From: RGIG7378 sp964500525
GTDB lineage: Bacteria; Bacillota; Clostridia; RGIG7378
Direction of reading: 5' to 3'
Assembly (NCBI GenBank): GCA_964500525.1
Contig: CAZCOE010000083.1
Location: 1-29,508, forward strand
DNA: 29,508 nucleotides
The notes under the pieces are model-generated. The model was not told where the DNA came from, did no database searches, and worked only from the letters and a program-made list of their open reading frames with translations. Shown here in pieces: positions 15,888-23,393 of this stretch. A program made the translations under genes and the position numbers. The stretch's first letter is position 1; every line of letters starts with the position of its first letter.

Positions 15888-16628
15888 TTACATATTGCTT
15901 CTCACAACCAGCCCAGGCTTGCCGTATTCAAACGAGCTGCCATCCACCATGCTGTACCGGCATCCGGCCTCGGTGGCAATCAGCAGTCCCGGAGCAATGT
16001 CCCATATTTTGTGGTAATAGGTTATATATGCCTGGGCCTTGCTCTCTGCCAACATGACAAAGTCCACACAGGCCGCTCCAAAATGCCGCGTCTTGAGAAA
16101 CTTTCCCTGCAGGGACTTTACCAGATCAAACTGGGTGTCCATGGGGATATGAATATTGTCGTAGTAGTCACTGATCAGGAGTATGCCATCGGAGTCTGGA
16201 ATATCCCTGTTAACCAGGAGTCTGCTGCCGTTTTTCCAGGCTCCACCGCCCTTCACAGCTCTATATGTATCTCCATTGGCAGGGAAATAGATTACTGCAC
16301 CAACACAGGTCTGTTGATCAAACAGGGCCATCTGAATGCCGTACATGTCAATACCTGCAGCATAGTTGCAGGTGCCGTCAATGGGATCTACCACCACAGT
16401 CATACCCTCCAGCGGGCTGTCTGGGTTGTTCTCCTCGCTGATTATGTTGATGTTTGGCCATGTCTGTCTCAGCCGGCCGATAATCCTGTTCTCGGACCAC
16501 AGGTCGTTTTCAGTCAGCAGATCGTTCCTGCTCTTGTGCTCCATAACCTTTACAGACTGGGAAAGCAGGGCTTCTCCCGTTTCCACGGCAATCTGTTCCA
16601 GTATATCCACCATCGGAACGTAGTTCAT
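15888..16628 (-). CDS. Inositol-monophosphatase-family phosphatase, third gene of the TIR-NACHT operon
   Basis: The 246-residue protein has the full metal-site set of the IMPase/FBPase/CysQ superfamily: SEE (64-66), DPIDGT with D81 and D84, and WDIAPG with D210. It should be a Mg-dependent, Li-sensitive phosphomonoesterase. Family substrates include inositol phosphates, 3'-phosphoadenosine 5'-phosphate, NADP and fructose bisphosphate; the sequence does not decide. The ATG at 16628-16626 overlaps the stop of the TIR-NACHT gene as ATGA, so the two are probably translationally coupled. This is the last gene of a three-gene unit. A role in clearing or making a phosphorylated nucleotide or sugar in the same pathway as the TIR enzyme is inferred from the coupling alone. 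A housekeeping phosphatase swept into the operon is the alternative. Confidence 0.93.
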   Translation of the reverse strand: MNYVPMVDILEQIAVETGEALLSQSVKVMEHKSRNDLLTENDLWSENRIIGRLRQTWPNINIISEENNPDSPLEGMTVVVDPIDGTCNYAAGIDMYGIQMALFDQQTCVGAVIYFPANGDTYRAVKGGGAWKNGSRLLVNRDIPDSDGILLISDYYDNIHIPMDTQFDLVKSLQGKFLKTRHFGAACVDFVMLAESKAQAYITYYHKIWDIAPGLLIATEAGCRYSMVDGSSFEYGKPGLVVRSNM

Positions 16629-19477
16629 ACAGGGTCGCCTTCCTTTACAGCAAGCACAGACTGCAGATACTCTATCCAGCGGTGAATGTATTCATTGTCC
16701 TCTGTGTCCAGCATAACCCTCTTTTGCAGCAACTCGGCCAACATCTCCGCCAGCATGTTGCACTCTGCCTTCTCCAGGTATGCGTCGATCTCGTCATAGA
16801 TGTCAGCACCGGTGGTGGCACACTTAAGGCCCTCTTCGCAAACAGCAGCATCCTCTCTGTGATTCCGATAGGCATCCAATGCCAACAGCAGGTTAATCTG
16901 TCCCTTGTCGTACATTCCGGAGATTCCCTTGAGCAATGCCTTGAGCTCATCTCTGACACCGTCGCCGTTCTGCTCCATAATTCTCAGGAACAGTGATGTA
17001 TATTGGAATCGGATGTAGTATCTGTCCACAGTGCTGCTGTTCTCCAGGTATATTTCCTCTGCCTTGGCCAGACAGTCCTCTGCAGCCTGGTATTCCTCCT
17101 GCCAGATGTATCCATATGCGGAAACTCTGTAGTCCTCCGCCAGGAACAGCTTGTTGGAGGTGCGCTTGTCCCCCTCGGGCATTTCGTCTATTTTTCTGGA
17201 CAGTATCTTAACCGCCCGCCTGCAGCTCTTGTTGCTCTCATCGAACCTCAATGTGCTCAGGAAAATCTTGCCCTTGATCAGGTTTGCCAGAGACAGCTCA
17301 AACTCTGCATCGCTGTAGGTGTTGTCCACCTCATCCGCCGCCAGTTCCGCATATTCTATACTCTTCTCAAAGCTGTCCAGAGCCTGGTCGAATTTGACCA
17401 ATTTCCGCTCGGACAGGCCCTTGACATTGTATATCTCCGAGAGGATTGCATTGCTCATGGTGCCGCCTGACTCCTGTTGCAGCAGAGTCTCTGCCCTCTT
17501 GATGGCCTTGGCAAAATCCTCCACGATATAGTAGTAGAATACCTTGCCCACCTCGCCCTCCAGGCCCCAGTCCCTGTTGTCAAGGCGCAGCGCAACCGAC
17601 AGGCCCAGTGCCTTGAGCTTAAAGAACATGCCTGAATTGTACAGCAGCCGCCTGTGTTCTGAGAATATGCGTATAAATGTCTCCGAGGACAGATGGGCTG
17701 TGCACAGAGCAGGGTCTGCCCCATGCAGGGTCTCAAGCTGATCGAGATAGTTTTCCAGGCCGGAGTCGAATTCGAAGTAGTCGATAATGTTCTGCTGCAG
17801 GTTATAGTCTGCCAGGATTTCTGCCAGGCGGTTAAACTTTCTGAGCTCGATAAGCACAGGTCCAAAATACTTGAGTACGTACCGGTTGTTCTGCCAATTG
17901 CCGGAGGCATATACTCCCTCCACATAGGCCAGCAGCCGCTTGTAGCCGTTCTTGCGGCTGATGTAGAACACCTGTTCCACGTCGTCGCTGGTGAGCCAGT
18001 CGATAAGGGACTTGTGCAGTGGCTCTATATACTTGTCCCTTATGGGGAACAGACTGCTTATGCTGGCCAGTGTTCTCTTTACCATGTATTCGTCCCATCC
18101 CAGAAAGTCCTCCAGGAATGAAATCTCTGTAGGCTCCTGCTCTATGCACAGGAACTCCAACAGAGGCTTAACCTGCTCAAAGCTAATGGCCTTCTCCTCA
18201 TTGCTGTCAAAAATTCTGGAAAAGCAGTCGTTGAAAAATCCATAAATACCTATTGGGAAGAAGTTGATGTCCTCCAGGGACAGGTGGTTCTCCCTGATCT
18301 GCTTGACTATCTCATTGGCGTAGAGGAAGGAGCCCTCGGACTTGTTCAGCAGCAGTGCAATCTTCTCCTCTGTGGCCTGGGGGAACTGCTTAATGTAGTA
18401 CTCCCGCAGGTCATCCTCGGTTTTGTCCTGGGACAAGGTGTACGTCTGGGATATTGGCAGCAGGATTCGGCGGATTGCGGCCTCGTTGCGGCTGGTCAGC
18501 ACAAACTTGAGCCAATGGGGCAGTGAGTCCCTGGTGCGCTGGAGTATAGAGCATATCTCATTGCTTCCTCTCCAGGAGCATTCGTCCAATGCGTCGATAA
18601 TTACCATCAATGGCTTATGGTATTCCATGTTGGACAGGGGTTCTATAATCAGGTATTCGAATATGCGGGTGGCATTCTTCTCAAAGAGGGATTCCAGCTC
18701 CATGAGGCCCAGAATCTTGTCTCTGTACTGGGGAATAACCTCTGCCAGCTGGTATGCTATGGAGGAAATGATAACCTTGGGATTAACTCTGTCTGAGTTG
18801 TTGAACTTGCAGAAATGGGCAGCTCCTATTATGTCCGGATAGCGCCATGTGAGCATGCTGGATATGGCAGTCTTACCTGTTCCCGGGCCGGCATTGAGCC
18901 AGAAAATATTGCGGCTGCTGTTCAGAAACTGTTCCACTGCATCAAACACATCTCTGCGTCCGCAAAAGCTGGCGTAATAGCTGTATGTAAGTTCCTTGGA
19001 GGAAATAGGCTTGAGGCAGTTGCGCAGCCGCATATCTGCATCGGAAAAGCCCAGTTTGGCCCTGCCGGACAGCACGTCCACCAGGCGAGCCAATACTCTC
19101 CTGTACTCCTCGTCGATAATGTTCCCATCCGGGTCCACAGCGTTGATCAGGGACAGGCGCTGGTGCTTGTTGATGCTCAGAGGAATCAGTGAATTGTCCA
19201 GGCAGATGGGGATAATCTCGGAACTGTGTTCGCCTGCCCGACACAGCTCGTTAAGGCAGTATCCATCGCTGGAAACCGACCTGGCAGAAACCATAAACAG
19301 GAAGTAGCGACTGGCCAGAATGTGCTGGTCGATGGTCTGCTCCCAGTCCCCCTTGTGCAGGTAGTCCACATCCAGAAATACGGAGAATCCGTAGGTTCTC
19401 AAATCGTCAGTGAGCCGCCTGACCACATTGTCGTGCACGCCATGTCCGTAGCTTATGAAAATGTTCTTATCGGCCAT
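16625..19477 (-). CDS. TIR-NACHT-type STAND NTPase with C-terminal TPR-like repeats
   Basis: This 950-residue multidomain protein has an N-terminal TIR domain (about 1-140). It begins NIFISYGHG, passes through VFLDVDYLHKGDW and contains SSDGYCLNELCRA with E77 in the position of the NADase catalytic glutamate. A P-loop NTPase follows: Walker A AGPGTGKT (196-203), Walker B LMVIIDALDEC (290-300) with the DALDE form typical of NACHT, and FVLTSRNE (325-332) as sensor 1. A winged-helix-like region includes EGSFLYANEIV and PLHKSLIDWL (to 495). From about 640 to 900 there are helical TPR-like repeats such as FDQALDSFEKSIEYAELA. There is no membrane segment. The architecture matches STAND immune sensors in which TIR is the effector, NACHT oligomerises and the repeats sense the trigger. 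The gap to the nucleosidase gene is 12 bases and an AGGAGAG site overlaps that gene's stop. Confidence 0.9.
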   Translation of the reverse strand: MADKNIFISYGHGVHDNVVRRLTDDLRTYGFSVFLDVDYLHKGDWEQTIDQHILASRYFLFMVSARSVSSDGYCLNELCRAGEHSSEIIPICLDNSLIPLSINKHQRLSLINAVDPDGNIIDEEYRRVLARLVDVLSGRAKLGFSDADMRLRNCLKPISSKELTYSYYASFCGRRDVFDAVEQFLNSSRNIFWLNAGPGTGKTAISSMLTWRYPDIIGAAHFCKFNNSDRVNPKVIISSIAYQLAEVIPQYRDKILGLMELESLFEKNATRIFEYLIIEPLSNMEYHKPLMVIIDALDECSWRGSNEICSILQRTRDSLPHWLKFVLTSRNEAAIRRILLPISQTYTLSQDKTEDDLREYYIKQFPQATEEKIALLLNKSEGSFLYANEIVKQIRENHLSLEDINFFPIGIYGFFNDCFSRIFDSNEEKAISFEQVKPLLEFLCIEQEPTEISFLEDFLGWDEYMVKRTLASISSLFPIRDKYIEPLHKSLIDWLTSDDVEQVFYISRKNGYKRLLAYVEGVYASGNWQNNRYVLKYFGPVLIELRKFNRLAEILADYNLQQNIIDYFEFDSGLENYLDQLETLHGADPALCTAHLSSETFIRIFSEHRRLLYNSGMFFKLKALGLSVALRLDNRDWGLEGEVGKVFYYYIVEDFAKAIKRAETLLQQESGGTMSNAILSEIYNVKGLSERKLVKFDQALDSFEKSIEYAELAADEVDNTYSDAEFELSLANLIKGKIFLSTLRFDESNKSCRRAVKILSRKIDEMPEGDKRTSNKLFLAEDYRVSAYGYIWQEEYQAAEDCLAKAEEIYLENSSTVDRYYIRFQYTSLFLRIMEQNGDGVRDELKALLKGISGMYDKGQINLLLALDAYRNHREDAAVCEEGLKCATTGADIYDEIDAYLEKAECNMLAEMLAELLQKRVMLDTEDNEYIHRWIEYLQSVLAVKEGDPV

Positions 19478-19489
19478 TGTCCCTCTCTC

Positions 19490-20176
19490 CTATCTGGCTT
19501 CCAGCATTTTTTGCAATACTGCAAAGGAATTGCGGGCAGCTATCTTGACGAACTCCGGATATTCCATAGTTGCACTGTTGGAAGATGAATCGGAAATGGA
19601 TCTGAGGATGACAAAGGGCACCCGGTTCACATAACACACCTGCCCGATGGCAGCTCCCTCCATCTCGCAGGCGATTGCATCAAAGCTGTCCCGGATACGG
19701 CTGCGCTGCAGGTCGGTGGCCACAAATGTATCTCCCGATGCGATTATCCCGGTAACACAGTGGAGTCCCAGCTCTACGGCTGCAGCTATAAGCTTGTCCC
19801 CATAGTATTTGTCCGCAGGAATTACAACCTTGTCGATGCCGGAAATCAGGCCCACCGGATCCCCCAGAGGGCTGGTGTCCATATCGTGCTGGACAACTCC
19901 TGTGGCCACTGCAATATCTGCGATGTTAAGGTCCGGAGACAATCCTCCCGCAACCCCGGTATTGATAATTACCTGTGGACGGAAGTGTATAATCATGGCC
20001 TCGGCGCAAATGGCGGCGAAGACCTTGCCTATGCCGCACTTGGCAACCACAACCGGGCTGCCCTCTATAGTACCTCTGTAGAAATCGATACCGGAGACAG
20101 TTATAATCTCAGGTCCCTCCATAACCTCCCTGAAGTGCTCAACCTCTATATCCATAGCACCAATAATACCTATCAT
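19490..20176 (-). CDS. mtnN: 5'-methylthioadenosine/S-adenosylhomocysteine nucleosidase
   Basis: The enzyme cleaves adenine from MTA, SAH or 5'-deoxyadenosine. The 228-residue protein has MIGIIGAMDIEVE with the catalytic base at E11, GIGKVFAA, TGVAGGLSP, EMEGAA with ribose-binding E173, and SISD with the catalytic acid D196. All match the E. coli enzyme (E12, E174, D197). Two upstream in-frame starts exist (20209 ATG and 20230 GTG), but a promoter at 20238-20210 would start transcription near 20203. I therefore choose the ATG at 20176, which has a GGGAG site. It heads a three-gene operon with the TIR-NACHT and phosphatase genes. It may be an ordinary SAM-salvage enzyme or may act on nucleosides released in the TIR pathway. 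PNP/nucleosidase domains are known STAND and defence effectors, but this one keeps the housekeeping active site. Confidence 0.95.
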   Translation of the reverse strand: MIGIIGAMDIEVEHFREVMEGPEIITVSGIDFYRGTIEGSPVVVAKCGIGKVFAAICAEAMIIHFRPQVIINTGVAGGLSPDLNIADIAVATGVVQHDMDTSPLGDPVGLISGIDKVVIPADKYYGDKLIAAAVELGLHCVTGIIASGDTFVATDLQRSRIRDSFDAIACEMEGAAIGQVCYVNRVPFVILRSISDSSSNSATMEYPEFVKIAARNSFAVLQKMLEAR

Positions 20177-20209
20177 GTCCGCTGCATCTCCCAGATACTT
20201 TATGTGCAT

Positions 20210-20238
20210 ATTATACCTACAGCCCCTCACCTGCGCAA
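20210..20238 (-). promoter_or_regulatory. Sigma-A promoter of the nucleosidase-TIR-phosphatase operon
   Basis: TTGCGC (20238-20233), a 17-base spacer and a perfect TATAAT (20215-20210) lie on the minus strand. The predicted start near 20203 leaves a leader of about 27 bases before the mtnN ATG and excludes the longer reading-frame starts. No promoter is evident inside the operon. Confidence 0.65.
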
Positions 20239-20382
20239 CGCCATCGGGCTATGGCTGAGACATAACGTCACAGCACAGTCACAATGTTTTCACAGTACCC
20301 CATTTTTGACCCAGAGGAAATATATGTCTTTTTCATGGAAATAGTGGGCAATTTTCGTGTAGGATTTACTGCTGTAACCGCA

Positions 20383-20410
20383 TTGTGTTAATTGTGCTCC
20401 ATGGTAGAAT
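20383..20410 (+). promoter_or_regulatory. Candidate promoter of the AEC permease
   Basis: TTGTGT (20383-20388) and TAGAAT (20405-20410) are separated by 16 bases, giving a start about 45 bases before the permease ATG. It faces away from the mtnN operon promoter across a divergent intergenic region (20239-20382) in which I see no other feature. Confidence 0.45.
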
Positions 20411-20463
20411 CTTGTACGTTATAGATTCACATATTTCTCACGCATTATTTAGGCGGGATTCAC

Positions 20464-21441
20464 ATGATAGACACAATTCTTTTCTGTACACAAGCTGTTG
20501 CGCCTATGGCGCTGTTAGTTTTTCTTGGTTGGTTTCTGGCAAGGATAGGTTTGCTCCGGGATGCATTCAGGGAGCAATGCACCAAGCTGCTGTTTACAGT
20601 GGCTCTGCCTGTATCCATGTTTACCAAGGTAGCCACATCGGATTTCTTCTCGGAGTTCAGTATTGCGGTGGTAATCGCAGGCCTGGCAGGCACATTTATC
20701 GTGCTGTTTTTGGGACTGATTATCGTTCCCCGCTTTGAGAAGGATGTGTCCCAATCCTCCGTATTGATTCAGGGAATGTATCGTTCCAACTTTGCTGTGC
20801 TGGGCATTCCTCTGGCATCTGCCCTGTTTGGATCCGATGGAGACATTTACTCTGTATCCCTGCTGGCATTTTTGGCTCCCCTGTACAGCGTAATAGCTGT
20901 ATTTGTGCTGTCTCCGGCAAAACGGGCCGCCAGCGCCGATGGCACCCCGGTCAGTATCAGATCCTCAGTGAAGGAGATTATCACCAATCCTTTGATTCTG
21001 TCGGTTCTGCTTGGAATCCTCTTTTCACTGCTGAAAATCGACCTGTTCAGCGTACCGCAGCTATCCTTCCTGACCACCACTATGGACTACATATCCTCTC
21101 TGACCCTGCCAATGGGCATGCTGTGCATAGGCACTTCTCTTGTCACCTGCACCGCAAAATGCGCCGAGTCAGCAGGACATATTACCCGCAATACCATTAT
21201 CGGCGTATTTACCAAGCTGATTATTTCACCCATCATCACCATGGGCATAGCCTATTTGCTGGGATGCCGGGGAGTAGCCCTGGGTGTATTGCTGGTTCTG
21301 GTGGGAGGTCCCTGTTCCGTTACCAGCTACGTTATGGCTGCGTCTATGGGCGGCGATCGCAAACTGGCCGCCAACCTGGTGGTATGTTCCACAGTGCTGT
21401 CTGTATTTACCATAGTTCTGGGCAGCGCCATTGTCCTGTAG
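20464..21441 (+). CDS. AEC-family (auxin efflux carrier type) permease
   Basis: This 325-residue hydrophobic protein has about ten membrane helices in two halves, the topology of the AEC/BART transporters. The first half includes LLVFLGWFLARIGLL and the RSNFAVLGIPLASALFG segment; the second half has SLTLPMGMLCIGTSL and GVALGVLLVLVGGPCSVTSYVMAASMGGD, with the conserved polar breaks of the family. Bacterial members export or import dicarboxylates and other organic anions; the substrate is not predictable here. The ATG at 20464 has an AGGCGG-like site. It is transcribed divergently from the mtnN-TIR operon and appears monocistronic. Confidence 0.93.
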   Translation: MIDTILFCTQAVAPMALLVFLGWFLARIGLLRDAFREQCTKLLFTVALPVSMFTKVATSDFFSEFSIAVVIAGLAGTFIVLFLGLIIVPRFEKDVSQSSVLIQGMYRSNFAVLGIPLASALFGSDGDIYSVSLLAFLAPLYSVIAVFVLSPAKRAASADGTPVSIRSSVKEIITNPLILSVLLGILFSLLKIDLFSVPQLSFLTTTMDYISSLTLPMGMLCIGTSLVTCTAKCAESAGHITRNTIIGVFTKLIISPIITMGIAYLLGCRGVALGVLLVLVGGPCSVTSYVMAASMGGDRKLAANLVVCSTVLSVFTIVLGSAIVL

Positions 21442-21469
21442 GGCAATACTTTCCCATTGCCTCCCCATG

Positions 21470-21501
21470 AAAAAACAGGCACAACCGAAATCATGCCTGT
21501 T
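21470..21501 (-). terminator. Rho-independent terminator of the lipoprotein gene
   Basis: On the minus strand AACAGGCA and TGCCTGTT (8 bp perfect) flank a 12-base loop and are followed by TTTT. The hairpin lies 50 bases after the lipoprotein stop and just beyond the permease stop, so it may act weakly for the convergent permease as well. Confidence 0.8.
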
Positions 21502-21551
21502 CTGTGAAAAACATATTGGGCTTGGGCTGTGGTGCCCAGGTCTATAGGGTG

Positions 21552-22085
21552 TTATCCAACCTGCTCCTCCACCTGGGTTATTTTCCAGATAAATGTTACC
21601 TGACCGGTGGAACCGTTAACCGTATATGACCAGGTGAGTACGGCGCTGCCAATATATTTGAGGAAGTCTGCGTTCTCATTGGACACAAAATCCTGCTTGC
21701 GAAGCTGATCCTGGTAATTTGCAATACTATACTCTGTCAGGTCTGTGAACACACGGGTCATAACAGTGGCGTTCTCATTGACATCGCTGGACAACAGCTC
21801 TCCCTCCCCGGAATACTTGGGGAACAGCAGGAATTCTGCAGGCCAATCCTCATTGCCTACAGGATCAATAACCATATTCTCTGTGTTCTCCTCAGGGGGA
21901 TCCCCAGTCACATCCTGAGTCCCATTGGGGTCAGAGGTAGGTGCAGATGAGGGAGCAGCCGTAGGGGCATCCACTGTGGTATCCGGTGTGGAATCCACAG
22001 TCTTGTCGCCGCCGCAGGCAGTCATCACCACCATGGACATAATCAAAACCACCAATATAGATAATAGGGAAATGTATCTCTTCAT
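21552..22085 (-). CDS. Predicted lipoprotein of unknown function
   Basis: The 177-residue product has a type II signal peptide: MKRYISLL, a hydrophobic stretch, then the lipobox MTAC with lipidated Cys24 followed by GGD. A low-complexity linker rich in T, D, P, S and A (about 28-75) leads to a small globular domain (about 85-177) with aromatic-rich strands (AVLTWSYTVNG, QVTFIWKITQVEEQ). I do not recognise the domain; it could bind a ligand or another surface protein. The frame is open 14 codons upstream, but the ATG at 22085 gives the proper signal peptide and has a GAGG site. It has its own promoter and terminator. Confidence 0.85.
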   Translation of the reverse strand: MKRYISLLSILVVLIMSMVVMTACGGDKTVDSTPDTTVDAPTAAPSSAPTSDPNGTQDVTGDPPEENTENMVIDPVGNEDWPAEFLLFPKYSGEGELLSSDVNENATVMTRVFTDLTEYSIANYQDQLRKQDFVSNENADFLKYIGSAVLTWSYTVNGSTGQVTFIWKITQVEEQVG

Positions 22086-22114
22086 TGCAGAAAACCTCGA
22101 AAATATCTGTGCTA

Positions 22115-22143
22115 ATTCTATCATCATCCACAGCCTTTGTCAT
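22115..22143 (-). promoter_or_regulatory. Promoter of the lipoprotein gene
   Basis: ATGACA (22143-22138) and TAGAAT (22120-22115) are separated by 17 bases on the minus strand. The -35 box touches the tmcAL stop codon, so the lipoprotein gene can be transcribed separately from tmcAL. Confidence 0.55.
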
Positions 22144-23243
22144 CAGGAACGGGATGCCAATTTGAATTGTTCCCGGGCCATGCGTTCTATGCTGGACATG
22201 GGGCTATCCAGGTCTCGGCAGAATCTGTCCACATCCTTGAGCCTGGTAAATGCCGGAACCTCTCCCCGGTACTGTCTCAAAAATCGGCGTCCCGTTTCGC
22301 TGACTGCCAGAACTCTCAGGTAGGGTCCCTTGGCTGCTGCAGAGTCACGCATTTCTCGGGTCTCTCCTGTAAGTATGTTGCACAAAATCCTGCGAACTCT
22401 GGATTCTGTAATGCGCTTGTTGGCCACCTGGGATACCAGCCGGGTCAGTGAACTGCTGTCCTCTGAGGCGGCCTTAATCCTGTTTTCCAGGCCCGGTTCC
22501 ATGTCTCCGTATCTTGCTATATCCCGGGGAGACATTCTCCTCAAGGCAGAAATAATTGCCTGAGAGAAGCTGTCCAGGCCATCTGCGGCCTTGAGACTGC
22601 TGTCCATACTCCTGCGGGCAGCCGATGCAGAATACCTGCCGTCCTCTCCACTGCCATGGGCAGCGCCTGTTCTGAGTATCGCCATTGGCTCCGGAGTCAC
22701 ATAGCCATCGGCCCTGTACCTGAGTATTGCCTTGATATATTCGATGCCAAGTATGCAATTGGGCTGAGTCAACATATTTGCGGCCTCATTGCCCATTACA
22801 TGCTCCAGGGCCAGCTGTCGTGATCTGGCATAGGACAAACCCTCATCCAACGCCTCCTTGAGGATGCTGCCATATTCCGGAGGTTCCTCCACCAACACCT
22901 GAGCAATCCGGGTCATAGTGGAAATATCTGTGCTCTCAGCGCCAAAGGACAGATAATCTGCCCCCAACAGAGACGCTATCCTGCAGCCTCCCCGGGCAAA
23001 CAGCTCGGCGCCGCTGCAGGCGTATACGTAGGGCAGCTCCACAACCAGGTCAGCTCCTCCTGCAATGGCCTGTTCTGCCCTGGTCTGCTCATCCTGTACA
23101 GCAGGTTCACCTCTCTGAACGAAGCACCCCGACATAATGGCAACAATACATTCGGCCCCGGCAATACGCCGAGTCTCCTCTATGTGGTACTTGTGCCCTT
23201 GATGAAAGGGATTATATTCGCAGATAATAGCCGCCGAAATCAT
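22143..23243 (-). CDS. tmcAL: tRNA(Met) cytidine acetate ligase TmcAL
   Basis: TmcAL activates acetate with ATP and acetylates C34 of elongator tRNA-Met. The 366-residue protein has the nucleotidyltransferase-like N terminus IICEYNPFHQGHKYHI (HxGH motif), MSGCFVQRGEPA and the GADLVVELPYVYACSGAE segment that typify the family formerly called YlbM. In many Clostridia the gene is near coaD; here it is about 14 kb away. The ATG at 23243 has a GAGG site and a well-formed promoter upstream. The divergent neighbour is the LysM/M14 peptidase. Confidence 0.94.
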   Translation of the reverse strand: MISAAIICEYNPFHQGHKYHIEETRRIAGAECIVAIMSGCFVQRGEPAVQDEQTRAEQAIAGGADLVVELPYVYACSGAELFARGGCRIASLLGADYLSFGAESTDISTMTRIAQVLVEEPPEYGSILKEALDEGLSYARSRQLALEHVMGNEAANMLTQPNCILGIEYIKAILRYRADGYVTPEPMAILRTGAAHGSGEDGRYSASAARRSMDSSLKAADGLDSFSQAIISALRRMSPRDIARYGDMEPGLENRIKAASEDSSSLTRLVSQVANKRITESRVRRILCNILTGETREMRDSAAAKGPYLRVLAVSETGRRFLRQYRGEVPAFTRLKDVDRFCRDLDSPMSSIERMAREQFKLASRS

Positions 23244-23274
23244 CAGTTCCTCACAATAAGCAGATTATGCATAG

Positions 23275-23303
23275 ATTATAGTATATCACCGCCACAGGGT
23301 CAA
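23275..23303 (-). promoter_or_regulatory. Sigma-A promoter of tmcAL
   Basis: TTGACC (23303-23298) and a perfect TATAAT (23280-23275) are spaced 17 bases on the minus strand, with a predicted start about 25 bases before the tmcAL ATG. Confidence 0.75.
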
Positions 23304-23393
23304 AAGGGTCGTGTCCTTTCAATCCTGTGCCCTATGGACGTATATCCCATTTCGTCCCGGCATAGTATTAAAAAAATATTCCTCGGAGGTTGT

